Assembly: GCA_903875555.1 (NCBI GenBank) | Contig: CAIQWN010000031.1 | Location: 1 to 35,028, forward strand | Reading direction: 5' to 3' | Source of the DNA: an uncultured bacterium | GTDB taxonomy: Bacteria > Patescibacteriota > Minisyncoccia > Phycocordibacterales > UBA5272 | DNA length: 35,028 nucleotides | Shown here: piece by piece, positions 1 to 9,335 of the stretch | Layout of the letters: the number at the start of each line of letters is the position of its first letter | Numbering within the stretch: position 1 is the first letter of the stretch | Program-made: the position numbers and the translations under genes | The notes under the pieces: generated by a model | Seen by the model: only the letters and a program-made list of their open reading frames with translations | The model's database searches: none | What the model was told of the DNA's origin: nothing

Positions 1-93
1 ACAACGAAGTTGTCGCTCACACTTCTTCTACCACAGATTTCTCTTTTTTCAAGTCTAGTAAATACTCGTTGTAATTGTTAAAATAACAAGATT

Positions 94-717
94 ATGGAAT
101 TACTAGCAAAACTGCTCGGCGGAATAGAAAGGGTAAAGATAATGCGTTTCTTTTTACATAACACAGAAAATACTTTTTCTTTAAATCACATTTGTGAAAA
201 AACAAAAGTAAAAAGTGCTATTTGTAGAAAAGAAATGGCCACACTCGTGTCTATTGGTTTTATCGAAAGAAAAAAATATACGACAACCATTTTAGGAAAA
301 ACTAAAAAAGATACAAAAGTAAAAGAAACTATATCTTACAAATTAAATCAAAATTTCCCACACAATCAAGCTTTATCTGATTTACTTTTTGATTTTGAAT
401 TATTAGATAAAAGGGAATTAGCTAGTCGTTTTAAAAATATCGGACGCATTAAATTATTTTTAGTTTCAGGTGTTTTTATTAATAATCCAAAATCACGAGT
501 AGATGTTTTAATAGTTGGTGAAGCAATAAATAAAGCAAAAGCAGATAAAATATTCGACATTCTTTCTTCTGAACTTGGTCGCGAAGTTATTTATTCTATG
601 ATGGATATAGAAGAGTTTGAATACCGTTACAAGATGTATGATAAATTTGTGAGAGATATATTAGACACTCCACATGAAAGTGTGATTGATAAAATCTCTG
701 CAAAACACTTATTCTAA
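94..717 (+). CDS. HTH (winged-helix) protein with a C-terminal degenerate nucleotidyltransferase-like segment
   Basis: 207-aa ORF. N-terminal wHTH-like pattern (LNHICEKTKVKSAICRKEMATLVSIGFIERKK). C-terminal VSGVFINNPKSRVDVLIVGE resembles the NTase G-S...D-x-D region. Confidence 0.6.
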   Translation: MELLAKLLGGIERVKIMRFFLHNTENTFSLNHICEKTKVKSAICRKEMATLVSIGFIERKKYTTTILGKTKKDTKVKETISYKLNQNFPHNQALSDLLFDFELLDKRELASRFKNIGRIKLFLVSGVFINNPKSRVDVLIVGEAINKAKADKIFDILSSELGREVIYSMMDIEEFEYRYKMYDKFVRDILDTPHESVIDKISAKHLF

Positions 718-722
718 GGATT

Positions 723-743
723 TTTACAGGCCGGGCCTGTAAA
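723..743. repeat. REP-like palindrome TTTACAGGCC-G-GGCCTGTAAA
   Basis: Perfect 10+1+10 palindrome, same family as the palindromes around the Y1 transposase at 27 kb. Confidence 0.85.
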
Positions 744-865
744 TCTTAAAAGATACACTTGTGGATAAGTAAACTTCAAATTATCTAAACATTGCTATAC
801 TATATATAGCCTTATATATTTTATATATAAGAGTGTATACACACTTATTAATTAAATAATCATTT

Positions 866-1534
866 ATGTTAGCAAATAATCCAGTAAATATCTTAGGAGA
901 AGCTTTAACACAAACAGGTGGTCAAATATTATCATTTTTGCCAAATGTTATTATTGCTGTAATCCTTTTCGTTTTAGGTTGGGTTCTAGGAATATTCTTA
1001 GGACGTGCAGTAACACACGTTATTCACGTGCTTCGTATTGACCATGCTTTAAACAAAGCTGGCATGTCAGTTATTTCAGAAAGAGCAGGGGTTAAGGTTT
1101 CTGTAGCAGGATTCCTTGGCTTCATTGTAAAATGGACAGTTATTGTTTCATTTACAATCGCTTCAACAGAAATACTTAATCTAAACAATGTTTCTAAAGT
1201 ATTAAGTGACATCGTTGCATACATTCCTTCAGTTATCGTAGCTTCTATTATTTTGATAATAGCTACCCTAGTTGCCGATTTTGTTTCTCGTATAGTTGAA
1301 TCATCATTAAGAGCAACAAATATCAAAGCTGATTTCGCAGCAAAGGTGGCAAGATGGGCAATCCTAATAGTAGGAGGTATTTTCCCAGCCTTATCACAAC
1401 TTGGTATTGCACCTCAAATTGTAGAAATATTATTTACAGGTGTTATTTTTGCTATCTCACTAGCTCTTGGACTTTCATTTGGTCTAGGTGGTCGTGATGC
1501 AGCTTCAAAAGCAATCGACAGAATGAAAAATTAA
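866..1534 (+). CDS. Multi-TM membrane protein, MscS/TM-helix-repeat-like, lacking a recognisable C-terminal MscS domain
   Basis: 222 aa with several hydrophobic helices; FLPNVIIAVILFVLGWVLGIFLGR and LGLSFGLGGRDAASKAIDRMK are typical of TM-helix repeat / MscS-like proteins. Confidence 0.6.
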   Translation: MLANNPVNILGEALTQTGGQILSFLPNVIIAVILFVLGWVLGIFLGRAVTHVIHVLRIDHALNKAGMSVISERAGVKVSVAGFLGFIVKWTVIVSFTIASTEILNLNNVSKVLSDIVAYIPSVIVASIILIIATLVADFVSRIVESSLRATNIKADFAAKVARWAILIVGGIFPALSQLGIAPQIVEILFTGVIFAISLALGLSFGLGGRDAASKAIDRMKN

Positions 1535-1550
1535 TTTTTTTAATTAATTT

Positions 1551-1594
1551 TTAAAGAGAAAAAATCCCCAGTTTTGGGGATTTTTTCTCTTTAA
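1551..1594. terminator. Intrinsic terminator, 20-bp arms
   Basis: TTAAAGAGAAAAAATCCCCA-GTTT-TGGGGATTTTTTCTCTTTAA. Confidence 0.85.
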
Positions 1595-1624
1595 AAAAAA
1601 GCTATTTCGTGCTATAATTTGTAC

Positions 1625-4111
1625 ATGTCAAAAAAGTCTAAAGAGGAGATTGTTCCAGAAGAAAAGCCTGTGCATGTGGGTATAAATAAGGTAAGTATCT
1701 CAAATGAGATGCGTACAGCATACCTTGATTATGCTATGTCAGTTATTACTGCCCGTGCTCTTCCTGATGCCCGTGATGGACTTAAGCCTGTACATCGTCG
1801 TATTTTATTTGCGATGAATAATATTGGTTTAACCCCAGGAGCAAAGTTTCGTAAGTCAGCCGCGGTGGTTGGAGAGGTACTTGGTAATTATCACCCACAT
1901 GGTGACGCTTCTGTTTATGATGCCATGGTAAAGTCTGCACAAGATTTTTCATATCGTTATCCTTTAGTTATGGGTCAAGGTAACTTTGGTTCTCTTGATG
2001 GTGATGGAGCTGCTGCTATGCGTTATACAGAAGCTAAGATGTCAAAGTTTTCTATGGAGATGATGAATGATATAGAAAAGGATACAGTAAACATGTCTCC
2101 TAATTATGATGGTACAAAAAAAGAACCAACAGTTCTTCCAACTCGTGTACCAAGCCTTCTTCTAAATGGAACTTTGGGTATTGCTGTTGGTATGGCAACA
2201 AATATTCCACCACACAATCTTGGAGAAGTTATTGATGCTACTACTCATTTGATTGATAATGGAAATGCAACCAACGAAGATCTTTGTGAGTTTGTGAAAG
2301 GTCCAGATTTTCCAGTTGGCGGTATTGCTTTTGGTCAATCAGATATTCGTCAGGCGTATGCAACAGGGCGTGGTGGTGTTGTGTGTCGTGGAGAAGCTGA
2401 AATCACAGAAACAAAAAATGGAATGTTTCAAATTATTATTACATCAATACCATTTCGTGTTGTAAAAAGTAATTTGATAGAAAATATTGCCGATCTTGTT
2501 CGCGAAAAGAAGATTGACGGCATCAAAGGTCTTCGTGATGAATCAACAAAAGATATTCGCGTGGTTATTGATCTAAAGAGTGGAGCACAACCTCAAAAAG
2601 TTTTAAATTATTTATATAAACACACAGAATTAGAATCAACTTTCCATTTTAATGTGGTGGCTCTTGTTGATGGTATACCACAAACTCTTTCACTTAAAGA
2701 CTCACTTTCAGAATTTATAAAACATAGAGTAGAAGTTGTTCGTCGTCGTACAGAATTTGAATTGAAGCGTGCTCTTGAGAAAGAACACATTTTACTTGGT
2801 CTTAAGAAAGCACTTGATCATATTGATGAAATTATTCAGACAATTAAAAAATCAAAAGATACACCAGATGCCCACGCACAACTTGTGAAGAAATTTAAAT
2901 TTTCTGATATTCAAGCAACTGCAATTCTTGAAATGAAATTACAGAGACTGGCTGGTCTTGAAAGAAAGAAAATTGAAGATGATTTGAAGGCTGTGCAGGC
3001 GCTTATTGCGGATCTTAAATCAATCTTGGCAAGCAAAGTAAAGATGATGAAGATTATCAAAGATGAACTTGTTGATATTAAAAATCGCTTTGGTGACGAA
3101 AGACGTACAAAAATTGTAAAACATAAAGCCAAAGAATTTAATCCAGAAGACTTAATTGCTGAAAAAGAAGAAGTTCTTGTTTACACTTCAGGTGGTTATG
3201 TAAAAAGAACTGACCCTTCAGAATTTAGAACTCAAAAACGTGGAGGTGTTGGAGTGGTTGATTTAAATACTAAAGAGGAAGATTTCGTAACGATGTCACT
3301 TACTACTTCATCACATTCAGACTTATTATTCTTTACTGATAAAGGAAAAGCGTATCAAATAAAAATGTATGATCTTCCAGAAGGTAAACGTGCAACTCGT
3401 GGTAAGAGTATTGTTAATTTCTTGCAATTAAGTGATAAAGAAAAAGTCACAAGTATTTTGCCGATGCCGAAAGAAATAAAGAATGCGAAAAAAGGTGAAG
3501 GAGAAAAAGTTTCATTGATGATGATTACAAAAAATGGAACAGTAAAGAAATCTTCAGCAGAAAGTTTCAAGGATGTTCGTCGTAGTGGTCTAATTGCAAT
3601 TAAACTCGAAGAGGGAGACGAACTTCTTTCGACATTATTTGTTTCTGGAGATGATAGTGTTATTTTAACTACACAAGACGGACAATCAATTAGATTTGAT
3701 CATAATGATGTTCGCGAAATGGGACGTACAGCAACTGGTGTGATTGGTATGAAATTAGATAAGGGTGATATTATTGTGGCTGCTGATAAAATATTAGGTG
3801 GTTCAAAAGGTGCTGAACTTTTAATTATGACAGCGAATGGTTATGGAAAGAAAACAAAACTTTCTGAATACAAAATACAAAAGCGTGGTGGCAGTGGAAT
3901 GAAAACTGTAAAAGTTACAGAAAAAACTGGAAAATTAATGGTGGCACGTGTGGTAACTGGAGATATTGAAGAGTTGCTTGCAGTTTCAAGAGATTCTCAA
4001 GTTATCAAAACAGAATTATCATCAATACCAACACTGGGGCGTGATACTCAAGGTGTAAGAATTATGAAATTAAGAGAAGGAGATTCATTAGCAACATTTA
4101 ATTTACTATAA
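1625..4111 (+). CDS. gyrA: DNA gyrase subunit A
   Basis: [31 protein letters not shown], active-site [15 protein letters not shown] motifs. ATG at 1625 preferred over the TTG at 1619 because TATAAT lies at 1613-1618. Confidence 0.97.
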   Translation: MSKKSKEEIVPEEKPVHVGINKVSISNEMRTAYLDYAMSVITARALPDARDGLKPVHRRILFAMNNIGLTPGAKFRKSAAVVGEVLGNYHPHGDASVYDAMVKSAQDFSYRYPLVMGQGNFGSLDGDGAAAMRYTEAKMSKFSMEMMNDIEKDTVNMSPNYDGTKKEPTVLPTRVPSLLLNGTLGIAVGMATNIPPHNLGEVIDATTHLIDNGNATNEDLCEFVKGPDFPVGGIAFGQSDIRQAYATGRGGVVCRGEAEITETKNGMFQIIITSIPFRVVKSNLIENIADLVREKKIDGIKGLRDESTKDIRVVIDLKSGAQPQKVLNYLYKHTELESTFHFNVVALVDGIPQTLSLKDSLSEFIKHRVEVVRRRTEFELKRALEKEHILLGLKKALDHIDEIIQTIKKSKDTPDAHAQLVKKFKFSDIQATAILEMKLQRLAGLERKKIEDDLKAVQALIADLKSILASKVKMMKIIKDELVDIKNRFGDERRTKIVKHKAKEFNPEDLIAEKEEVLVYTSGGYVKRTDPSEFRTQKRGGVGVVDLNTKEEDFVTMSLTTSSHSDLLFFTDKGKAYQIKMYDLPEGKRATRGKSIVNFLQLSDKEKVTSILPMPKEIKNAKKGEGEKVSLMMITKNGTVKKSSAESFKDVRRSGLIAIKLEEGDELLSTLFVSGDDSVILTTQDGQSIRFDHNDVREMGRTATGVIGMKLDKGDIIVAADKILGGSKGAELLIMTANGYGKKTKLSEYKIQKRGGSGMKTVKVTEKTGKLMVARVVTGDIEELLAVSRDSQVIKTELSSIPTLGRDTQGVRIMKLREGDSLATFNLL

Positions 4112-4115
4112 ATTT

Positions 4116-4397
4116 ATGAATGAAAGCGAACCTAAAATAAATAACAACGAAGAATTTTCTCGTTTTAATGGAATGACTAAAGAAGAAATAAAAAAAATTG
4201 CAGACACAGAAAAAGTTGGTGGTATTGATTTACCAATAGAATATAATATTGATGATTTAAAAAGACTGGGAGAGGTGATTGCTTTACAAAAGGATAATTC
4301 GATTCTTGAACCAAAAGATAGAATGAAATATCTATATGATATTGTTCCAAGAATACGAGAAGTTTTAGACGCGCGAGAATTTTTGAAAAGGGATTAG
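4116..4397 (+). CDS. Small protein of unknown function, paralogous to the next ORF
   Basis: 93 aa; shares EEIKKIADTEKVG with the next ORF (QEVEKIANTESVG). Confidence 0.6.
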   Translation: MNESEPKINNNEEFSRFNGMTKEEIKKIADTEKVGGIDLPIEYNIDDLKRLGEVIALQKDNSILEPKDRMKYLYDIVPRIREVLDAREFLKRD

Positions 4398-4428
4398 TTA
4401 AAAATATTTAATTTGCTATAATAAAAAT

Positions 4429-4716
4429 ATGGAAAACTTAAATGAAGTAAACAAAGAAAAGGAATTAGATTTTACAAACTTAACAGACGTAAGCAGAGAG
4501 TTTATTCCTGGTTTTGGTGGTTTAGATCGTCAAGAAGTTGAGAAGATTGCAAACACTGAGAGTGTTGGACCTTGGGTAGTCGATAAATTTACAACAGACG
4601 AAGTTGATTTAATGATCGCCGGTGCTTATAAAGGAAGAGAAGATGAGATTCCAAGAAGAGATGAATTATTTACTATTGCAAAAATTTTAAGAGCAAGAAA
4701 AGCCATTGAACAATAA
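4429..4716 (+). CDS. Small protein of unknown function
   Basis: 95 aa; -10-like TATAAT at 4417-4422; followed by a strong terminator. Confidence 0.6.
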   Translation: MENLNEVNKEKELDFTNLTDVSREFIPGFGGLDRQEVEKIANTESVGPWVVDKFTTDEVDLMIAGAYKGREDEIPRRDELFTIAKILRARKAIEQ

Positions 4717-4753
4717 AAACTTAAAGCGCGCCGTAAGGCGCGCTTTAAGTTTT
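4716..4753. terminator. Intrinsic terminator
   Basis: AAAACTTAAAGCGCGCC-GTAA-GGCGCGCTTTAAGTTTT, 17-bp perfect arms. Confidence 0.85.
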
Positions 4754-4794
4754 CCACTAGTCCCCAGTCCCTAAAACCTGTAAACTAGTCTTGT

Positions 4795-5313
4795 ATGTTT
4801 CTAACACCTGAACACTTAATAAAAGAATTAAATTTGAAAGCTGGGGATAAAGTTTTGGAAGTTGGGTCAGGGAGTGGAGCCTTCACTATTTCACTTGCCC
4901 GCGAAGTTGGATCTATTGGACAAGTTTATGCACTCGATATTCATCGAGATATGTTGCATACTTTAGCAGACACACTTTTAAAATTTAATTTATTAAATGT
5001 TGATATTATTTGGGCAGACATAGAAAAAGAAACGAAAATCGACGCATACAGTTTGGATGCTGTGGTTATATCTAATGTTTTGTTTCAGCTTACAAACATA
5101 GATAAAGCTTTAAAAAATATTTTAAATGTTTTGAAACCGGAAGGTGTTATTTTGGTTGTTGATTGGTCGGCATCGTTTGGTGGTATTGGACCAAAACCTG
5201 ACTATGTTATTGATGAAGAAACGGCAGAAAAACTTTTAATTAAAAATAATTTTAGAATAGTAAAGAGGTTACCAGCAGGAAAGTATCATTATGCCATAAT
5301 GGCGAGAGCGTAG
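4795..5313 (+). CDS. Class I SAM-dependent methyltransferase
   Basis: GDKVLEVGSGSGAFTISLA motif I, DAVVISNVLFQ, LNVLKPEGVILVVD. Confidence 0.85.
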   Translation: MFLTPEHLIKELNLKAGDKVLEVGSGSGAFTISLAREVGSIGQVYALDIHRDMLHTLADTLLKFNLLNVDIIWADIEKETKIDAYSLDAVVISNVLFQLTNIDKALKNILNVLKPEGVILVVDWSASFGGIGPKPDYVIDEETAEKLLIKNNFRIVKRLPAGKYHYAIMARA

Positions 5314-5350
5314 GAATAGTAATTAGTAACTAGGGTATAGTCAATAGTTT

Positions 5351-5387
5351 AATGCGGGAATTTTTGCGAAGCAAAAATTCCCGCATT
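5351..5387. terminator. Hairpin, probable terminator, nested in an outer inverted repeat
   Basis: AATGCGGGAATTTTTGC-GAA-GCAAAAATTCCCGCATT; outer perfect repeat ACTAGGGTATAG (5329-5340) / CTATACCCTAGT (5407-5418). Confidence 0.75.
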
Positions 5388-5450
5388 TAAACTAAACCTC
5401 TATTAGCTATACCCTAGTGGCTAAAACCTAGCTCATGTTATACTATTTTT

Positions 5451-6755
5451 ATGTTTAAAAATGTCATTATTGGTATAGGTATTGCTGCGGCGATTTTTAC
5501 CGTTATAATTTTTTCAGGAAATACTTCTATTGGTAAAAGTGGTACAAATGCTGCAACTGGTGAAGTTACAATTTGGGGGACTATTCCAGAAGGTAAGATT
5601 TATTCTTTTCTCCAAACTTACAATCCAGCGGTGAAAACATATAGAGTTAATTATAAAGAAATAAAAGAGGAAGAATTTGTTCCTAGTTTACTTGATGCTT
5701 TAGCGAGTGGTGGTGGGCCTGACTTAATTCTTGCACCATACCAAACGATTATTTCTCAAGTATCAAAGATACAACCCTTTCCAATAACTGCTATGCCAGA
5801 AAAATCATACAAAGACACCTTTGTTGATGGTACAAGTGTATTTTGGACTCCTTATGGAGCGATGGCACTTCCTGTTTCTATTGAACCTCTAATGCTTTTT
5901 TATAATAGATCTACACTTTCTAAAAATGGTATAGCAAATCCACCAGTTTACTGGGGTGATGTTGAACAATTAATACCAAAGTTGACGACTTTTGATAAAA
6001 AAGGAAATATTGATGAAGTAGCTATACCACTGGGTACATTTGATAATGTTCCTTATGCTAAAGATATAGTAATGAATATGGTTTATCAATTAACACAAGT
6101 TCCTGTTATTGTAAATTGGACAGACCAGGGCCCAAGTTATAATGTTTCAATTGATGATGTTATTATTTTTAATAACACAGAGATAAAACCACTAACTACC
6201 GCTGTTCATTTTTGGACGGAGTTTGCGAATAAAGATAAAACAACATATACATGGAATTCTTTTATGCAAAATCCATTAAGTTTATTTTTGGGAGAAAAAT
6301 TGGCTATGTATATCGGTTATTCTTCTGAATATAATCAAATTAAACAAGAGAATCAAAAAATTGATTTTGGAATGGCCCCAATACCTCAAGCAAAAGATTA
6401 TAAAACTTTTTCAACTGGTATGCGTTTGTACGGTATTGCTACACTTAAAACAAGTAAAAATATAAACACCGCAGTTGAGGCACAATCTTCTTTTGCTGGA
6501 ACTTACTCTAAAGACGTTTCTAATCTTATTGGTGGTGTTTCTCCAATTAAAGCAAATCTTATGAATAATAATTTAGATGAAGGTTTGGTAAAAAGTACAC
6601 TTAACGCTCGCGGATTTTATGATCTTTATCAAAGTAAATCAACAAATCTCTTTTCTGCAATGATAAACGATATTATAACAGGCAGAGCTCTTGTGGTTGA
6701 TTCTGTTGTGAATTTTGTTAATAAATTTGCTAGGTTATATAACGTTTCGAAATAA
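5451..6755 (+). CDS. Extracellular solute-binding protein, family 1-like, membrane-anchored
   Basis: N-terminal hydrophobic anchor; GEVTIWGTIPE, GGGPDLILAPY, PLMLFYNRSTLSKNGI, GEKLAMYIGYSSE. Confidence 0.8.
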   Translation: MFKNVIIGIGIAAAIFTVIIFSGNTSIGKSGTNAATGEVTIWGTIPEGKIYSFLQTYNPAVKTYRVNYKEIKEEEFVPSLLDALASGGGPDLILAPYQTIISQVSKIQPFPITAMPEKSYKDTFVDGTSVFWTPYGAMALPVSIEPLMLFYNRSTLSKNGIANPPVYWGDVEQLIPKLTTFDKKGNIDEVAIPLGTFDNVPYAKDIVMNMVYQLTQVPVIVNWTDQGPSYNVSIDDVIIFNNTEIKPLTTAVHFWTEFANKDKTTYTWNSFMQNPLSLFLGEKLAMYIGYSSEYNQIKQENQKIDFGMAPIPQAKDYKTFSTGMRLYGIATLKTSKNINTAVEAQSSFAGTYSKDVSNLIGGVSPIKANLMNNNLDEGLVKSTLNARGFYDLYQSKSTNLFSAMINDIITGRALVVDSVVNFVNKFARLYNVSK

Positions 6756-6756
6756 A

Positions 6757-7602
6757 ATGAAAAAAATATTTTCTTTAATCTTCTGCTTATCTCTTTTAAT
6801 ACCGAACGCTTTTGTGTTTGCTGTCGCTGGCGACAATACTCTAGACCCTTATTTGTTAGGACAGACTTATACATCAGTCGTTACTAATAATTTATCTCCA
6901 AAACCAACACAAGCAGAATTAAATAATGTCGGTAGTGGTTTAGGCGGGGGCCTTGCTACTAATTGTGATAAAAATCCAGGAGATTCGCAGCATGGACCAG
7001 GTTGTAATTTATATTCTGATCTTAAACCTATATTTAAAAATGTGATAGAAATAGTTGTAACTCTTTCTGTTTTTGCTGTTATTATTATGGTTGCTGTTGC
7101 TATTATTAGAATTATGTTTCTTCGTGAAGCACAAAGATCAACAGAACTTAAAGAAGCTAAAGAAAAATTTTTGTATGCCATATTTGGTTTTATTATAATT
7201 GTAGCTGTTGGGTCTGGTTTAGTTATTGCTATATATCAAACAATAGGTGTTAAGAATGATTTTATTCAAGCAATAAAAAATATTTTATCTTATTCTTTTA
7301 TAGATACTGCTTACGCAGGGACAGATGCAAATTTACTTTTACCTAGCCCAACAAACATAACAAATCTTTATGATTTTCTTCTTGTTATCTTTCAAGCTGT
7401 TGTTCGTTGGTTTATTTTTCCAGCAATAATATTTGCATGGTTTTATGTTGGCGCTGCCTTTGTTTACGCTAAAGGTAGTCCAGATAAATTAAAGGAAGCT
7501 CGCAAAAATTTATTGTATGTTTTTGCTGGGACTGTTATAATTATGATGTTACAAGGAATGCTCATAGCCTTACAAGAAACTATAAAAAATATTTTTGCTT
7601 AA
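6757..7602 (+). CDS. Multi-TM secreted/membrane protein, VirB2/pilin-like (CPR type)
   Basis: Signal peptide; paired hydrophobic helices in two halves (VIEIVVTLSVFAVIIMVAVAIIRIMF and WFIFPAIIFAWFYVGAAFVYAKGSPDKLKEARKNLLYVFAG). Confidence 0.55.
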   Translation: MKKIFSLIFCLSLLIPNAFVFAVAGDNTLDPYLLGQTYTSVVTNNLSPKPTQAELNNVGSGLGGGLATNCDKNPGDSQHGPGCNLYSDLKPIFKNVIEIVVTLSVFAVIIMVAVAIIRIMFLREAQRSTELKEAKEKFLYAIFGFIIIVAVGSGLVIAIYQTIGVKNDFIQAIKNILSYSFIDTAYAGTDANLLLPSPTNITNLYDFLLVIFQAVVRWFIFPAIIFAWFYVGAAFVYAKGSPDKLKEARKNLLYVFAGTVIIMMLQGMLIALQETIKNIFA

Positions 7603-7606
7603 CAAT

Positions 7607-8155
7607 ATGAAAAAAATAATTCTAGCCTCTATTTTAATTACAAGTTTATTTAATACTTATGCGGTAGCTGGTTTTGGTTCAGGTATTAAATATTTTATAG
7701 ATGATATTACAACTAATATAGTTGCTACCGTTGGTTATTTATTTATGACTGTTTCAGTGGTTGTTTTTTTGTTTGGTATGGTGGAATTTGTTTTAGCACA
7801 AAGAGAAGGTAAAGACGCTGGAATTAAAGCAGGAAAAAATATGATGACATGGGGCATACTTGCACTTTTTGTAATATTCTCTGTTCCTGGAATAATTAAT
7901 TTTATGCAGAGGACTCTGTCTCAGGGTACTAGTACTGATTTTTCACAAAGAAATATTAATGTTCCAAGGTTTCAGTTTGGTGGTTCTGATCCTTCAATAA
8001 CTCCGCAAGCTGTACAAACTGGAAATATGGGAATAACAAATACTTCTGGGCTTGGTGGTAGTGGTTCTGGAACAACCCCTTGCGCATCAGGGGGGACTTA
8101 TTGTCCAAATGGTCTTAGCTGTTCAAATACTAACGGTACATTTTCTTGTCAGTAA
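7607..8155 (+). CDS. VirB2/TrbC-like small membrane protein with Cys-rich C-terminal tail
   Basis: Signal peptide, two TM helices (VATVGYLFMTVSVVVFLFGMVEFVL; AGKNMMTWGILALFVIFSVPGIINF), tail CASGGTYCPNGLSCSNTNGTFSCQ. Confidence 0.6.
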   Translation: MKKIILASILITSLFNTYAVAGFGSGIKYFIDDITTNIVATVGYLFMTVSVVVFLFGMVEFVLAQREGKDAGIKAGKNMMTWGILALFVIFSVPGIINFMQRTLSQGTSTDFSQRNINVPRFQFGGSDPSITPQAVQTGNMGITNTSGLGGSGSGTTPCASGGTYCPNGLSCSNTNGTFSCQ

Positions 8156-8228
8156 CTGTGCATTACTTCCTTGCTATATATTCTTGATGTGCGGTATAAT
8201 ATAAGTATTAAATAAATAATTTAAAAAT

Positions 8229-8621
8229 ATGAAAAAGATTTTAATAGGAATTTCAAGTGTAGTGTTTGGCGTAAATGTTGCTCTGGCGCAGATTAACGTG
8301 ACTGTTGGAACAGCAAATAATAATGTTGGAGGAAGTCTTCACTCCTTGATTGCTGTGATTCAAGGTTTAGTTAATCAATTAAGTGTTCTTGCTTATGGTG
8401 TAGCTACTCTTGCTTTCTTTTGGTTTTTGATACAACTTATTGCTCATAGGGGTGATCCAACAAAAACAGCAAATGCTTGGAAAGGTATAGGGTGGTCAGT
8501 TGGTTCTCTTTTCTTAATGTATGCAATATTTGGAGTTATAGGATTTATTAGTTCTATTGTTGGTGTTGGTGTTGGTGGATCAATTCCTGTACCATCTATT
8601 CCTACAGGTCCTACACAATAA
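8229..8621 (+). CDS. VirB2/TrbC-like small membrane protein
   Basis: 130 aa; signal peptide plus two TM helices with KTANAWKGIGWSVGSLFLMYAIFGVIGFI, same plan as the preceding ORF. Confidence 0.6.
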   Translation: MKKILIGISSVVFGVNVALAQINVTVGTANNNVGGSLHSLIAVIQGLVNQLSVLAYGVATLAFFWFLIQLIAHRGDPTKTANAWKGIGWSVGSLFLMYAIFGVIGFISSIVGVGVGGSIPVPSIPTGPTQ

Positions 8622-8641
8622 TTTTTTCTTTTTCAAAATTT

Positions 8642-8682
8642 AAAATACAAAAATCGCATCATTGATGCGATTTTTGTATTTT
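8642..8682. terminator. Intrinsic terminator
   Basis: AAAATACAAAAATCGCATC...GATGCGATTTTTGTATTTT. Confidence 0.85.
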
Positions 8683-8732
8683 TTAAATTAAATGTTAGGA
8701 TGTTATAAACTCTTTATAAGGAGAAGTACGAA

Positions 8733-8828
8733 ATGAATACAATTCTTTGGATTTGGTTTTTTGGGTGTTTTGTCCTTTTGGTTTCTTACCGTTGTTCATA
8801 TGCCATGTTTCTTTTGGTGTGTATATGA
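8733..8828 (+). CDS. Possible 31-aa hydrophobic microprotein
   Basis: SD-like AAGGAG at 8719 region; MNTILWIWFFGCFVLLVSYRCSYAMFLLVCI; stop overlaps another ATG (ATGA). Confidence 0.3.
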   Translation: MNTILWIWFFGCFVLLVSYRCSYAMFLLVCI

Positions 8829-9036
8829 AGCAGAGGGGTCATACTCTGATTTTACAGAGAGAAGAGATGCGTTTTGTGTGTCTTTTCAGATTACAAGATT
8901 GGTGATAGTACGGCAATGGCTGATAATTATTTTGTGGCCATTAGTGTTAGTCTTAGTGATTCTCTTCATTATTATTTTGATATATTTGTTACAGAGGGAG
9001 GACTATAGCGAGATACATTGATGTTGTATTGGGAAT

Positions 9037-9064
9037 ATGGCGCGCTGTTTTTACAGCGCGCCAT
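9037..9064. terminator. Intrinsic terminator-like hairpin
   Basis: ATGGCGCGCTGT-TTTT-ACAGCGCGCCAT. Confidence 0.75.
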
Positions 9065-9168
9065 CATTGTTTTCAAAATCAAAAAAATATGCTAATATAT
9101 CATCTATTGGTTTTAGTAGTTTTGGGTTTATCTATTGGCTATACCCTAGTCCCTAAAACCTAGTTTCC

Positions 9169-9241
9169 GCCGCTTTAGCTCAGTTGGTAGAGCAACGGTT
9201 TTGTAAACCGTAGGTCGTCAGTTCGAATCTGACAAGCGGCT
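9169..9241 (+). tRNA. tRNA-Thr (anticodon TGT)
   Basis: Acceptor GCCGCTT/AAGCGGC, D-arm TAGCTCAGTTGGTAGAGC, anticodon loop TTTGTAA, T-arm GTTCGAATC; no encoded CCA. Confidence 0.93.
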
Positions 9242-9335
9242 CCCTAAAAAATTTCGTAGAAATTTTCGGGCGAATAATTTTTGCTCCATTGCATTTTGCA
9301 AAAATTATTTTAGCCAAAAAGAATAACAGAATTAG

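Noticed and set aside
366-560. Minus-strand 64-aa ORF and similar short antisense ORFs across the window (e.g. 1024-1326, 3355-3570, 14058-14249, 18094-18594)
   Set aside because: Each lies antisense within a well-supported gene; no family signal.
8761-9021. 86-aa predicted membrane ORF
   Set aside because: No RBS, lies in another frame from the SD-led 31-aa ORF; not confident it is coding.
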